Source: Bacteroidales bacterium
Lineage (GTDB): Bacteria > Bacteroidota > Bacteroidia > Bacteroidales > Marinifilaceae
Direction of reading: 5' to 3'
NCBI GenBank assembly: GCA_015061245.1
Contig: SUWY01000005.1
Coordinates: forward strand, 1 to 64,000
Length of the DNA stretch: 64,000 nucleotides
Below, one piece after another: positions 34,505 to 43,726 of the stretch; within the stretch, counting starts at the first letter, position 1; each line of letters opens with the position of its first letter. Below the pieces are notes generated by a model that was not told where the DNA came from, did not search any database, and worked only from the letters and a program-made list of their open reading frames with translations. Made by a program: the position numbers and the translations under genes.

Positions 34505-35708
34505 TGTATATCTCTTTAATCTTGTTTACAATATCGGTAGCAACCTCTGATTTTGCCTTTAACGAACACTCGGTAACCCCTCCGTTTCGCTCTATCAAAG
34601 TTACTTTATTTGTATCAAATCCAAAACAAGCTTGCGAATCTTTTAAGCTATTTAGCACAATTAAATCCAAATTTTTTCTCTCAAGCTTAGATTTTGCATT
34701 CACACTCTCATTGTCTGTCTCCAATGCAAAGCCAACAAGTAACTGTCCGGCATGTTTTCTTCGTCCAAGTTCTGCTGCAATATCCTTTGTCGGTTTTAAA
34801 CGAATTACCAAATCATCCTCGCCTCGTTTCACCTTGCTCTCGGCACGAGATTCCGGAGTAAAATCGGCAACCGCTGCACACGACACCACAATATCACTAT
34901 CTTCTGTACGGGAAACCATAGCATTGTACATCTCCTCCGCACTCTCGACATCAATACGATTAATTCCCTGCTCCTTAGTAATACGATCTACAGGACCGGC
35001 GACAAGAGTAACTGTTGCACCCCTACGTGCAAACTCATCGGCTAGGGCAAATCCCATTTTACCTGAAGAGTAGTTACCTATAAAACGAACCGGATCTATC
35101 TTTTCATATGTAGGACCGGCACTTATCAACACTCGTTTACCCTGAAAATCATTCACAGCTTCTGTCGCAAAAAACGTTGAGATTGCGCCAAAAATCTGCT
35201 CAGGCTCTGCCATCCTTCCTTTACCTACAAGTCCACTTGCCAACTCGCCATCAGTAGCCTCAACAAACATCACACCGTCAGAGCGTAATTGAGCCATATT
35301 GCGTTGCGTTGCCACATGCTTGTACATATCCAAATCCATTGCCGGCGCAACCATCACAGGACACTTGGCAGACAAATACGAGGTCAGTAGCAGATTATCA
35401 GCCACACCATTCGCCATTTTAGCCATACTATTTGCTGTAGCAGGCGCAATAACCATCAAATCTGCCCATATTCCATAAGAGACGTGAGAATTCCAGTCTC
35501 CATTTTCAGGGTTATAAAAATCAACTCCAATTGGATTTTTTGAGAGTGTTGCAAGTGTCAAAGGCGTAATAAATGCTTTAGACGTGGGGGTCATTATAAC
35601 ACGAACCTCTGCTCCGGCCTTAACCAACAAACGAACTAAAGTAGCACACTTATACGCAGCTATTCCTCCGGTTACTCCCAACAATATATGTTTACCATTC
35701 AAGCACAT
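34491..35708 (-). CDS. coaBC: bifunctional phosphopantothenoylcysteine decarboxylase/synthase
   Basis: 405 residues. The N-terminal flavoprotein CoaC domain is seen in [40 protein letters not shown] (with the catalytic His) and [13 protein letters not shown]. The C-terminal CoaB domain follows from about 190: [20 protein letters not shown] and [18 protein letters not shown]. It converts phosphopantothenate plus cysteine to phosphopantetheine. It lies between rpoZ and pyrB. Confidence 0.96.
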   Translation of the reverse strand: MCLNGKHILLGVTGGIAAYKCATLVRLLVKAGAEVRVIMTPTSKAFITPLTLATLSKNPIGVDFYNPENGDWNSHVSYGIWADLMVIAPATANSMAKMANGVADNLLLTSYLSAKCPVMVAPAMDLDMYKHVATQRNMAQLRSDGVMFVEATDGELASGLVGKGRMAEPEQIFGAISTFFATEAVNDFQGKRVLISAGPTYEKIDPVRFIGNYSSGKMGFALADEFARRGATVTLVAGPVDRITKEQGINRIDVESAEEMYNAMVSRTEDSDIVVSCAAVADFTPESRAESKVKRGEDDLVIRLKPTKDIAAELGRRKHAGQLLVGFALETDNESVNAKSKLERKNLDLIVLNSLKDSQACFGFDTNKVTLIERNGGVTECSLKAKSEVATDIVNKIKEIYNEGE

Positions 35709-35766
35709 AACGCATATTTTTATTACAAAATAAGGTTGCCGTAATTAAACAACAACCTCATTCTCT

Positions 35767-36102
35767 TTAATTAACATCGTTTCCCGCATTCGCATGACGA
35801 TAATCAATCTGATCGTCAAGGAACTCCTGAGTAGCTATGAGCGCCGGTTTCGGAATTCGCTCATAGAATTTAGAAATCTCTATCTGCTCACGATTCTCGA
35901 AGATCTCCTCCAAATTATCAGACTGAGTCGAGAACTCCTGCAATTTATGTGTCAACTCCTCCTTCAACTCCAAAGAGATTTGATTAGCACGTTTACCGAT
36001 TACTGCAACAGCCTCGTAAACATTTCCTGTCTTCTCTTCGAACTTCGCCATATCGCGAGTCACTGTGTTGTTCGGCGCTTTAACCTTTTTAAAATCTACC
36101 AT
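35767..36102 (-). CDS. rpoZ: RNA polymerase omega subunit, Bacteroidetes type
   Basis: 111 residues. The Rpb6/omega core is seen in GNVYEAVAVIGKRANQISLE. The extension to an acidic C-terminus is usual for Bacteroidetes. It supports RNA polymerase assembly. Position between bamD and coaBC matches the conserved Bacteroidales order. Confidence 0.85.
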   Translation of the reverse strand: MVDFKKVKAPNNTVTRDMAKFEEKTGNVYEAVAVIGKRANQISLELKEELTHKLQEFSTQSDNLEEIFENREQIEISKFYERIPKPALIATQEFLDDQIDYRHANAGNDVN

Positions 36103-36125
36103 AACAATCTTTATGTTTTTATATA

Positions 36126-36935
36126 TTAATCTTCAAATTCGTAACCCTTTAAGAATTTCTCTACATCCTCCATCTGCTTCTTCATAGTCGTTAAATATCG
36201 ACTCTCAGGAAACTCCTCTTGGAAGTAGACAAACTCCTCTTGCGCATCATAATAACGCTCTAACTTTTTCTCCTCAATACTGTTCACTGCCAATTGGTAC
36301 TTAGCATCAAAAAGCATTGCCATTATATCTTCACGATAACGCGAACCGGGGAATTCGGTCAAACAGTTATCCAAACTTACAATAGCAGAGACATATCTAC
36401 CTCTGTTATAATAGTTTTGAGCATTCAAGAAGGCCTTATATGACACCTTATCCAATAACTCAACCATGTATCCATTTATCTCATCCTTTCTGCTACTTCT
36501 TGGATAGCGATCCAAATATGATTGGAAATAGCGCAAGGCCATATTTGTTGCATTTTGGTCCAATAAAGCTCGTGGAGATGATTTATAGTAGCACAATCCT
36601 ACCATATATAAACACTCCTCATAGAAAGGACTATCCGGATATGTAGAAACGAACATTTCAAAAAGTTCAGCTGCCGGCTCATACAATTTCTTATTGTATG
36701 TAGCATAAGCACGATAATAGGCCATTGACTGCGCTCTACGGCTTCCCACAGAATAGGCATAAACTTTAACCTTGTCCAAAAGATTCAAGCAATGGGTATA
36801 ATCTCCTCTGTTATAGAACTCTATGGCCTTCTCATACATAAGCGAAGTATCCTCGGTCTTTAAAACCTTAGCGTACTCTCCGCATGATGTAAGTGTAAAA
36901 AACAGTGTTACTGCTATGTATATAAATCTCTTCAT
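36126..36935 (-). CDS. bamD: outer-membrane assembly lipoprotein BamD
   Basis: About 269 residues from ATG 36935; the in-frame upstream start at 36956 falls on the promoter side and is unlikely. Lipobox FFTLTSC (Cys near 18), then TPR-like helices: YEKAIEFYNRGDYTHCLNLL, AAELFEMFVSTYPDSPFYEE and MALRYFQSYLDRYPRSSRKD. It is part of the BAM machine that inserts beta-barrels in the outer membrane. It is the first gene of bamD-rpoZ-coaBC-pyrB-pyrI. Confidence 0.92.
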   Translation of the reverse strand: MKRFIYIAVTLFFTLTSCGEYAKVLKTEDTSLMYEKAIEFYNRGDYTHCLNLLDKVKVYAYSVGSRRAQSMAYYRAYATYNKKLYEPAAELFEMFVSTYPDSPFYEECLYMVGLCYYKSSPRALLDQNATNMALRYFQSYLDRYPRSSRKDEINGYMVELLDKVSYKAFLNAQNYYNRGRYVSAIVSLDNCLTEFPGSRYREDIMAMLFDAKYQLAVNSIEEKKLERYYDAQEEFVYFQEEFPESRYLTTMKKQMEDVEKFLKGYEFED

Positions 36936-36957
36936 TGACCACTCGAATTGCAACATG

Positions 36958-36988
36958 CAAAGATAAGCCTAAAATTCCAAGAAACAAC
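36958..36988 (-). promoter_or_regulatory. promoter of the bamD operon
   Basis: Minus-strand GTTG (36988-36985), 19-base spacer and TATCTTTG (36965-36958) match the Bacteroidales consensus. The start of bamD lies 23 bases downstream. Confidence 0.65.
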
Positions 36989-37028
36989 AACTTTTTTGTT
37001 AAAAGTTATTCATTTTCGTTTTTATTGC

Positions 37029-37036
37029 TAACTTTG
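37029..37036 (+). promoter_or_regulatory. -7 promoter element of the alpha-oxoamine synthase gene
   Basis: TAACTTTG matches TAnnTTTG, 75 bases upstream of the ATG at 37112. The -33 box is weak. Confidence 0.5.
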
Positions 37037-37111
37037 CAAGACTTTTGTATAGTATGGAGTTTTGTGCAAAGGTAAAATTGAGTGAATTACAAACATTAAA
37101 TATTATCGAGG

Positions 37112-38362
37112 ATGGATATCTTTGAGAGAATTAAAACGCAACGTGGAAACATTGGACAGTATGCCAATGAGGTACACGGTTATTTCGCATTCCCTAAGTT
37201 GGAGGGCGAGATTGGACCTCACATGATTTTCCGAGGAAAAGAGGTTCTTAACTGGAGTTTGAATAACTACGTAGGTTTGGCTAACCACCCAGAGGTTCGC
37301 AAGGCAGATGCCGACGCAGCTATCAAGTATGGCTTGGCTTACCCAATGGGAGCTAGAATGATGAGTGGCCAGACAACACGCCACGAATATTTGGAGAGCC
37401 AATTGGCCGAGTTCGTTGGAAAGCCAGACGCTTTCTTGTTGAACTTTGGATATCAGGGTCAGGTTTCAATCATTGACTCTTTGACAAGCAGACACGACTG
37501 CATTGTTTACGACGCAGAGTCACATGCATGTATCCTTGACGGTATGCGCGTTTCTCCTGCTAAGCGTTATGTTTTTGCTCATAACGACATTGACAGCTGC
37601 CGCAAGCAACTTGAGCGTGCAACTAAGCATGTAGAGGAGACCGGAGGTGGAATCCTTGTTATCACCGAGGGAGTATTCGGAATGGCAGGAGACTTGGGTA
37701 AATTGGACGAGATTGTTGCATTGAAGAAGGAGTTCAACTTCCGTTTGTTGGTTGACGATGCTCACGGATTTGGAACTATGGGAGCAACAGGTGCCGGAAC
37801 AGGAGAGCACTTCGGAGTACAAGACGGAATTGACCTATACTTTGCTACATTCGCTAAGGCGATGGCAGGTTTCGGAGCATTCATTGCATCAACCGAAGAT
37901 GTTTGTATGTACCTACGCTACAACATGCGTTCACAGACTTTTGCTAAATCATTGTGTATGCCAATGGTTGAGGGAGCTATCAAGAGACTTGAGGTTCTAC
38001 GTTCACAACCAGAGCTACGCGAGAAGTTGTGGGAGATTGTTCGTGCTTTGCAGAGTGGTTTGAAGGCTGATGGTTTGAATATTGGTAAGACTAACTCAAT
38101 GGTAACTCCTGTATATTTGTCAGGAAGTGTTGCAGAGGGTATGCAGGTTGTAACTGATCTTCGCGAGAACTACAATTTGTTCTGCTCTATCGTTGTTTAC
38201 CCTGTTATTCCAAAGGGACAGTTGTTGCTTCGTTTGATTCCAACTGCTATGCACACTATGGACGATGTTAACTACACTATCAAGGTGTTCAAGACCGTTT
38301 CAGAGAAGTTGGCTCGTGGCGAGTACAGCAAGGAGATTATCGTAGATGCTCGTAAACTGTAA
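37112..38362 (+). CDS. alpha-oxoamine synthase family PLP enzyme (serine palmitoyltransferase or KBL-like)
   Basis: 416 residues of the class II aminotransferase-like alpha-oxoamine synthase family. Seen are NWSLNNYVGLANHPEV, GARMMSGQTTRHEYLESQLA, DAESHACILDGMR, VDDAHGFGTMG (PLP-binding Asp and His) and ATFAKAMAG with the likely Schiff-base Lys249. Family members join an amino acid to an acyl-CoA. In Bacteroidales one member is serine palmitoyltransferase, which makes sphingolipids; another is glycine C-acetyltransferase. Sequence reading does not separate them. It is monocistronic and highly expressed by codon use, and it ends at a strong bidirectional terminator. Confidence 0.75.
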   Translation: MDIFERIKTQRGNIGQYANEVHGYFAFPKLEGEIGPHMIFRGKEVLNWSLNNYVGLANHPEVRKADADAAIKYGLAYPMGARMMSGQTTRHEYLESQLAEFVGKPDAFLLNFGYQGQVSIIDSLTSRHDCIVYDAESHACILDGMRVSPAKRYVFAHNDIDSCRKQLERATKHVEETGGGILVITEGVFGMAGDLGKLDEIVALKKEFNFRLLVDDAHGFGTMGATGAGTGEHFGVQDGIDLYFATFAKAMAGFGAFIASTEDVCMYLRYNMRSQTFAKSLCMPMVEGAIKRLEVLRSQPELREKLWEIVRALQSGLKADGLNIGKTNSMVTPVYLSGSVAEGMQVVTDLRENYNLFCSIVVYPVIPKGQLLLRLIPTAMHTMDDVNYTIKVFKTVSEKLARGEYSKEIIVDARKL

Positions 38363-38383
38363 TAACCAAGAGTTTATATAGAC

Positions 38384-38416
38384 AAAAAGGTGGCAAATCA
38401 AATTGCCACCTTTTTT
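38384..38416. terminator. bidirectional terminator between the oxoamine synthase and queA
   Basis: AAAAAGGTGGCAA/TTGCCACCTTTTT stem (38384-38396 with 38403-38415) with A and T runs on both sides. It serves both convergent transcripts. Confidence 0.9.
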
Positions 38417-38443
38417 ACTACCTAAATAAATAAGAATCTAATT

Positions 38444-39604
38444 TTAGATTATCAACATTGCATCGCCATAAGGGCCAAACTTATATCCCTTCTCAACTGC
38501 CACAGCATAAGCTTTCATTACATTCTCGTAACCGCCAAATGCCGCAACCATCATCAAAAGAGTTGAGTATGGCATGTGGAAATTTGTCAAAAATGCATCG
38601 GGCACACTGAAATCGTATGGGGGGAAGATAAATTTGTGTGTCCAACCATCGTATGGAGTCAAACGACCACGAGTGGTTACACAACTCTCCAATGTTCGTG
38701 CCACAGTGGTTCCAACAGCACAAATCTTATGTTTGTTATCTTTTGCTCTATTTACAATCTCTACGCACTCATCCGACACAACAATCTGCTCAGAGTCCAT
38801 TTTATGCTTTGTCAAGTCCTCAACATCAACATCACGGAAACTACCCTGACCAACATGAAGAGTTAAGAAGGCTGCCTCAATACCCCACACCTCCATCTTC
38901 TTCATCAACTCACGGCTAAAATGCAATCCTGCTGCCGGGGCAACTACAGCACCCTCGTTCGTAGCATATATAGTCTGATAACGCTCCTCATCCTCAGCCT
39001 CCACAGGACGATTAATCATATCCTTTGGTATCGGAGTCTCTCCCAACGAGTAAAGAACCTGTCTAAACTCCTCGTACGATCCCTCAAAAAGGAATCTTAA
39101 AGTTCTGCCTCGTGAAGTTGTATTATCAATAACCTCAGCTACCAACTCATCATTCTCTCCAAAATAGAGTTTATTACCAATTCTGATTTTACGAGCAGGA
39201 TCGACCAAAACATCCCATATTCTCATATCACGATTCAACTCGCGCAACAAGAATACCTCAATTATCGCTCCGGTCTTCTCCTTATTACCACTTAAACGAG
39301 CAGGAAAGACCTTTGTATCATTAAATACAAATGTATCTCCCTCATCAAAATAGTTGATAATATCTCTGAAAACTCTATGCTCTATCTCACCGGTATCTTT
39401 ATGCAATACCATCATCCTACACTCATCACGATTAGCATCCCAACCTGAATAATCTCCGGCAGGCTCGGCCAATTTTGACCACATCATGCCCTCAACCTCC
39501 TCGGTCAAAATGCGTTTTCTTTCATCGCGCTCAAGCAGAGCCGCAGTCGGATATTGAGCTATAAGCTCTTTTGGTAATTTGAAATTAAACTTTGATAACT
39601 TCAT
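38444..39604 (-). CDS. queA: SAM:tRNA ribosyltransferase-isomerase (queuosine)
   Basis: 386 residues from ATG 39604 ([19 protein letters not shown]). Family motifs: [38 protein letters not shown] and [16 protein letters not shown]. QueA moves the ribosyl group of SAM to preQ1 in tRNA, making epoxyqueuosine. The protein is about 35-40 residues longer than the usual about 345-350. An extra segment at about residues 20-58 separates LIAQYP from the conserved [14 protein letters not shown], and it contains an RDERKRIL stretch resembling the downstream motif. It is last in the ftsX operon. Confidence 0.93.
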   Translation of the reverse strand: MKLSKFNFKLPKELIAQYPTAALLERDERKRILTEEVEGMMWSKLAEPAGDYSGWDANRDECRMMVLHKDTGEIEHRVFRDIINYFDEGDTFVFNDTKVFPARLSGNKEKTGAIIEVFLLRELNRDMRIWDVLVDPARKIRIGNKLYFGENDELVAEVIDNTTSRGRTLRFLFEGSYEEFRQVLYSLGETPIPKDMINRPVEAEDEERYQTIYATNEGAVVAPAAGLHFSRELMKKMEVWGIEAAFLTLHVGQGSFRDVDVEDLTKHKMDSEQIVVSDECVEIVNRAKDNKHKICAVGTTVARTLESCVTTRGRLTPYDGWTHKFIFPPYDFSVPDAFLTNFHMPYSTLLMMVAAFGGYENVMKAYAVAVEKGYKFGPYGDAMLII

Positions 39605-39650
39605 TTCGAAATAAGGTATAATTCGCCTAATTAAACAATGGTCCGCAAAA

Positions 39651-40352
39651 TTAGTCGTTTTGTTGCAACTTCGCAACCAAATCCTCTATTTTATTTGCCT
39701 CCTCTACACTGAATACTCCATTCTTGGTTCTTCTCAACCCTATCAAATGGGCACCGCTACCGCAAGCACGTCCCAAATCTCGAGCCAAAGAACGGATATA
39801 TGTTCCTTTACCGCAACGGATTCGCAACTCCAAATCGGGATGGTTAAAGCTTAAAACCTCAAGCTCCATAATTTCAATCTCGCGTGCCTCCGGCTCCTCG
39901 TCACTCCCCTCTCTTGCTTTCTCGTAGGCTCGCTTTCCATCAATTCTTATGGCCGAGAAAAGAGGAGGTATCTGCATTATCTTTCCCAAAAATGAGGGCA
40001 GTACACTATTTATCAACTGCAAATCTATATGCTGGCATGGATACTCGGCATCAATCTCTTTTTCCAAATCGAAAGATGGTGTTGTTGCTCCGAATCTGAT
40101 TGTTGCAACGTACTCCTTTTCGTGGGCCATAAACTCCTCGATACGTTTAGTCCACTTACCGGTACAAACCATTACCAATCCTGTTGCTAAAGGATCCAAC
40201 GTTCCGGCATGTCCCACCTTGATTTTTCCACATTTGGCACGAAGTGATGAACGTACCTTATTGACAACATCGAACGATGTCCATCGCAAAGGCTTGTCTA
40301 CCAACATTAACGCTCCTGCCTGAAAATCACCCTCCTCCTTAAAATAGATCAT
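39651..40352 (-). CDS. truB: tRNA pseudouridine-55 synthase
   Basis: 233 residues. Motifs: [38 protein letters not shown] (catalytic Asp) and [17 protein letters not shown]. It isomerises U55 in the T loop of tRNAs. It starts one base after uppP and lies 46 bases before queA. The C-terminal PUA part is reduced, as in other Bacteroidales. Confidence 0.96.
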   Translation of the reverse strand: MIYFKEEGDFQAGALMLVDKPLRWTSFDVVNKVRSSLRAKCGKIKVGHAGTLDPLATGLVMVCTGKWTKRIEEFMAHEKEYVATIRFGATTPSFDLEKEIDAEYPCQHIDLQLINSVLPSFLGKIMQIPPLFSAIRIDGKRAYEKAREGSDEEPEAREIEIMELEVLSFNHPDLELRIRCGKGTYIRSLARDLGRACGSGAHLIGLRRTKNGVFSVEEANKIEDLVAKLQQND

Positions 40353-40353
40353 A

Positions 40354-41145
40354 TCAGATTAGATTAGCAATAACAATCGCAGCTCCTACAGCAAAACAGT
40401 AGTAGGCAAAATATATAAGTTTACCACGCTGCACCAACTTTATCATCCAGGTACATGCCAAATATCCTGATATAAAGGCAGAGAAGAATCCAACAAGTAA
40501 CGAGCTTACAGGTATCGACGACGCACTAAGCTCTCCACTGATCAGCTCAAGAAAGGCCTCGCCCAAAATCGGCACAAGAACCATAAGGAACGAGAACTTA
40601 GCCACCTGCTCCTTTTTATCTCCCAACAATATTCCGGTTGAAAGGGTTGTTCCTGAACGAGACAAACCCGGCAACACTGCAATTGCCTGAGACAATCCTA
40701 TCACAAAGGCATCCTTAAATGAGATACTCTCTTTTGGGCGAGGTTTCGCAAAATAGGAGAATGTCAAAAGTGCCGCCGTCACCAACAAACAGCACCCTAC
40801 CACTAAAATTCCTGATCCAAAAATCGACTCCACATAATCCTTAAAGAAGAGTCCTACTACCATTATTGGAATCATTGAGATAGCAATTTTAGCAATATAT
40901 TGTGTCTCTGCATTCCACTGAAATTTAAACAGACCGGCCAATAGAGCACAAATCTCCTTTCTCAAAGCGACAATTGTACTACAAACCGTAGCAGCATGCA
41001 CAACCACGGTAAACATCATATTCTCTTCACCGGTTCCACAATGGAACAACTCGTTGAATATCTGCAAATGTCCTGAACTACTTACAGGCAAGAACTCGGT
41101 CAAGCCTTGAACCACTCCAAAAAAGAGCGCCATATACCATTCCAT
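40354..41145 (-). CDS. uppP: undecaprenyl-diphosphatase
   Basis: 263 residues, BacA/UppP type. [20 protein letters not shown] is the first signature and [19 protein letters not shown] the second; eight hydrophobic segments. It regenerates undecaprenyl phosphate for peptidoglycan and surface glycan synthesis. It sits between DUF3098 and truB. Confidence 0.96.
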   Translation of the reverse strand: MEWYMALFFGVVQGLTEFLPVSSSGHLQIFNELFHCGTGEENMMFTVVVHAATVCSTIVALRKEICALLAGLFKFQWNAETQYIAKIAISMIPIMVVGLFFKDYVESIFGSGILVVGCCLLVTAALLTFSYFAKPRPKESISFKDAFVIGLSQAIAVLPGLSRSGTTLSTGILLGDKKEQVAKFSFLMVLVPILGEAFLELISGELSASSIPVSSLLVGFFSAFISGYLACTWMIKLVQRGKLIYFAYYCFAVGAAIVIANLI

Positions 41146-41150
41146 ACTCT

Positions 41151-41420
41151 TTACTTTTTAGGTTTTCTGATTATTGCCCATGCCACCATACCAAAACCTA
41201 TCAACACCACAATCGGGGCAAGAGTTATTCTACGGAAGCTAAAAATATCATAATTGAATGTATCAGGACTCTCTGCCCCTCCTCCCATCATCAACACAAA
41301 TCCCAACACTACAATTGCAAAACCAATCAATATAAATTTGTTTGTACCCGGAACCAAAGGAAACATATCACGTCTCTTCTGCTGCTCCTGCTCCTTTTTT
41401 GTCTGCATTATCGTTGCCAT
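41151..41420 (-). CDS. DUF3098 small membrane protein
   Basis: 89 residues. An Arg/Lys/Gln-rich N-terminus is followed by two hydrophobic helices (about 29-45 and 68-85) linked by [19 protein letters not shown], the DUF3098 pattern. The function is unknown. Its position between ftsX and uppP is typical for Bacteroidales. Confidence 0.8.
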   Translation of the reverse strand: MATIMQTKKEQEQQKRRDMFPLVPGTNKFILIGFAIVVLGFVLMMGGGAESPDTFNYDIFSFRRITLAPIVVLIGFGMVAWAIIRKPKK

Positions 41421-41441
41421 ATTTCAATATTTTACTGTTTA

Positions 41442-42299
41442 CTAATATAACTCATCCTCTCGTTTTGACAAATACCCCAACACCGATATCCACGAAGATA
41501 TCCATGACACTACAAAGCCCACAACAATCACAACTACAGCCACAATTATCATTGTTGAAAGTTCCATAATCGAGAATATATCTGCCATCTGCTCTTGCAA
41601 GAAATAGATTCCTATATACAATAGAAGGATTGCCAAAAGGGCCGAGAATAGTCCCAACAGAATACCCTCGCCTACAAAAGGTCTGGCAATAAACGAGGCC
41701 TTAGCCCCCACCATTTGCATAGTTTTGATTATAAAACGCTTAGCATACACATACTGATGCAACGTATTTCGTATCAAAACAAAAGAGATTAACAAAAAGA
41801 CAGCAATTGCCGAAAGCATGAAAATAGATATTCTCTTCACATTCTCGGAGACAAGTTGAACCAACGTCTTCTGATAACTAACCTCTTGGATTATTGTCTC
41901 TTGTAACAAAATAGGGATAAGCATCTCTATCGAATCGACATTTGCGTACTCAGGCTTGAGTTTCATCTCGATAGATGGACGCAATGGGTTATACCCCAAA
42001 ACAGACTCGAAATCCTCGCCCAAATCTCGCTTAAACTCCTCTGCCGCACGCTCTTTGCTGATATATTCAGTAGAAAAAACATAGGGGCGGGCATCAAGAA
42101 TTTTCTTCAATCGCGAAATATCGGCACTACTTGATTGCTCCTTTATTATAATAGAACAACCCAGATTCTCGCGAACAGAGTCGGCCACACTCTTGGCATT
42201 CAACAGCACGAACACCAACGCTCCCGACATTGCAAGAACCAGAGTGATACTCAACAACGCCGCCACATACGAGCCCCAATTTCTACTTTTTTTTGACAT
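41442..42299 (-). CDS. ftsX: cell-division permease-like protein FtsX
   Basis: 285 residues. An N-terminal helix (about 10-33), an extracytoplasmic domain (about 34-165), and three C-terminal helices (about 170-275) give the FtsX topology. With FtsE, FtsX transmits division signals to peptidoglycan hydrolases. ftsE is not adjacent here. It opens the ftsX-DUF3098-uppP-truB-queA operon under a TAACTTTG element. Confidence 0.9.
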   Translation of the reverse strand: MSKKSRNWGSYVAALLSITLVLAMSGALVFVLLNAKSVADSVRENLGCSIIIKEQSSSADISRLKKILDARPYVFSTEYISKERAAEEFKRDLGEDFESVLGYNPLRPSIEMKLKPEYANVDSIEMLIPILLQETIIQEVSYQKTLVQLVSENVKRISIFMLSAIAVFLLISFVLIRNTLHQYVYAKRFIIKTMQMVGAKASFIARPFVGEGILLGLFSALLAILLLYIGIYFLQEQMADIFSIMELSTMIIVAVVVIVVGFVVSWISSWISVLGYLSKREDELY

Positions 42300-42318
42300 T
42301 TCCTCCTATTTAACGGTG

Positions 42319-42326
42319 CAAAGTTA
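42319..42326 (-). promoter_or_regulatory. -7 promoter element of the ftsX operon
   Basis: Minus-strand TAACTTTG (42326-42319) lies 20 bases before the ftsX ATG. It overlaps the -33 zone of the divergent tRNA promoter. Confidence 0.55.
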
Positions 42327-42348
42327 GTCATTTTTAAAAAATAAATTG

Positions 42349-42356
42349 TATCTTTG
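42349..42356 (+). promoter_or_regulatory. -7 promoter element of tRNA-Leu
   Basis: TATCTTTG matches the consensus and lies 28 bases upstream of the tRNA. No clear -33 TTTG is seen. Confidence 0.55.
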
Positions 42357-42383
42357 CCCCCGATTCTGAGAATCTCATGAATC

Positions 42384-42468
42384 GCTCGAATGGTGGAATC
42401 GGTAGACACGAAGGACTTAAAATCCTTTGGCTATTGCAGCTGTGCGGGTTCAAGTCCCGCTTCGAGTA
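42384..42468 (+). tRNA. tRNA-Leu (anticodon UAA)
   Basis: An 85-nt type II tRNA. Acceptor stem GCTCGAA pairs with TTCGAGT (one G-U pair). The D arm contains GGTAGAC; the anticodon stem AAGGA/TCCTT encloses loop CTTAAAA giving anticodon TAA. A variable arm GGCTATTGCAGCT and T arm GCGGGTTCAAGTCCCGC follow. The 3' CCA is not encoded. A hairpin terminator begins 3 bases after it. Confidence 0.95.
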
Positions 42469-42470
42469 CA

Positions 42471-42507
42471 AATAAGGCCTGTAAATCAGCGATTTACAGA
42501 CCTTATT
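42471..42507 (+). terminator. terminator of tRNA-Leu
   Basis: AATAAGGCCTGTAAATC (42471-42487) pairs with GATTTACAGACCTTATT (42491-42507) with one mismatch, followed by GTTTACTCTT. Confidence 0.75.
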
Positions 42508-42547
42508 GTTTACTCTTCTACGCAGGGGAAATAATTCGGGACATATT

Positions 42548-43000
42548 TTAAGAGATTCGGGAATTTATCAAATCGCGATAATCCCAATAGACCTGCTCCA
42601 AAAGAATCATCTTCTCAACAAAAAAAGCATAAATTTTCTCTTGATCCTCAACTCTTTTAAAACTCACGTCAGGCAACTCATAGTATACTGCACTCACTAC
42701 TTGTCCCTCAATTCCATAAAAATCCTCTGCCCACATCAAATCCTCACCACACTCGCTCTCCCACAACTTTCTATATGGTATGAAAGCCTCATATACCTCA
42801 TATCTTCGCAAATCATTCTTGTGATCTATCTGAAAAAGCACCAAAGCCTTCTCCTCATCGGCATAAAATTTCAATTGAGCAGACTTGATTTTTACTCCGG
42901 TTAACACCCAACGACGATCAATTCTATGCTTATAACAATACTTCTTAAAACCATTCCAGAAGGCCACTCTTAAAGCTTTATTCTCCTCTTTTGAAAACAT
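42548..43000 (-). CDS. DUF4268 domain protein
   Basis: 150 residues from ATG 43000; an upstream in-frame start at 43057 would run through the promoter. The DUF4268 pattern is seen in MFSKEENKALRVAFWNGFKK, then WVLTGVKIKSAQLKFYADEE and a C-terminal MILLEQVYWDYRDL. The function is unknown; the fold may relate to nuclease-associated domains. It is monocistronic and divergent from rnhB. Confidence 0.8.
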   Translation of the reverse strand: MFSKEENKALRVAFWNGFKKYCYKHRIDRRWVLTGVKIKSAQLKFYADEEKALVLFQIDHKNDLRRYEVYEAFIPYRKLWESECGEDLMWAEDFYGIEGQVVSAVYYELPDVSFKRVEDQEKIYAFFVEKMILLEQVYWDYRDLINSRIS

Positions 43001-43026
43001 ACAACTCTTCAATTTTAATTTCAACG

Positions 43027-43058
43027 CAAAAATAATGCACAATAAGGTGGTATGCAAA
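43027..43058 (-). promoter_or_regulatory. promoter of the DUF4268 gene
   Basis: Minus-strand TTTG (43058-43055), 20-base spacer and TATTTTTG (43034-43027) fit the consensus; the ATG follows at 43000. Confidence 0.65.
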
Positions 43059-43091
43059 TTCTAATTATAACAAAATTTAAGATTTTGCCCC

Positions 43092-43122
43092 CTTGCAAAT
43101 CCATTTATATTGGTTAAATTTG
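43092..43122 (+). promoter_or_regulatory. promoter of rnhB, very close to the start codon
   Basis: CTTG (43092-43095), 19-base spacer and TAAATTTG (43115-43122). The ATG at 43129 lies only 7 bases after the -7 box, so the transcript would be leaderless or nearly so. Confidence 0.55.
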
Positions 43123-43128
43123 CAAAGT

Positions 43129-43725
43129 ATGTTAGAGCAATTTTACAAACATGGAGTAGTTGAAGCAGGTTGCGACGAGGCGGGGCGAGGTTGCCTTGCA
43201 GGTCCCGTAGTGGCAGCTGCCGTTATCTTACCACCCAACTTCAGCAATCCTCTGCTTAACGACTCAAAGAAATTAACAGAGAGACAGCGAGAAGGTCTAC
43301 GCACCATCATTGAGCACGAGGCAATAGCCTGGGCTGTAGCCTTCTGCGACAACAATGAAATTGACTCTATCAACATTTTAAACGCCTCTATTTCGGCTAT
43401 GCAGAAGGCACTTGACAAATTGGCAATTCGTCCGGAACATATTATTGTTGACGGCAACCGGTTCAAACCATACGGTAACACTCCATACCAATGTATCGTA
43501 AAAGGCGACGGCAAATATATGTCAATTGCAGCAGCATCAATATTGGCCAAAACTCACAGAGATGAATATATGACCAATATGCACGAGCAGTATCCATGCT
43601 ATAACTGGAAGAAGAACAAAGGTTATCCAACCAAGGATCACCGCAAAGCAATAGAGGAGTTTGGAACATGTGAATTGCATAGATTGTCGTTCCGACTAAT
43701 AGAGACACAACTAAAACTATTCTAA
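43129..43725 (+). CDS. rnhB: ribonuclease HII
   Basis: 198 residues from ATG 43129; this start gives the usual short N-terminus before VEAGCDEAGRGCLAGPVVAA with catalytic Asp16 and Glu17. LNDSKKLTERQRE, HIIVDGNRF and ASILAKTHRDEYM complete the active site. It removes RNA from RNA-DNA hybrids and misinserted ribonucleotides. The GH3-family gene begins one base after its stop, so the two are cotranscribed. Confidence 0.95.
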   Translation: MLEQFYKHGVVEAGCDEAGRGCLAGPVVAAAVILPPNFSNPLLNDSKKLTERQREGLRTIIEHEAIAWAVAFCDNNEIDSINILNASISAMQKALDKLAIRPEHIIVDGNRFKPYGNTPYQCIVKGDGKYMSIAAASILAKTHRDEYMTNMHEQYPCYNWKKNKGYPTKDHRKAIEEFGTCELHRLSFRLIETQLKLF

Positions 43726-43726
43726 G

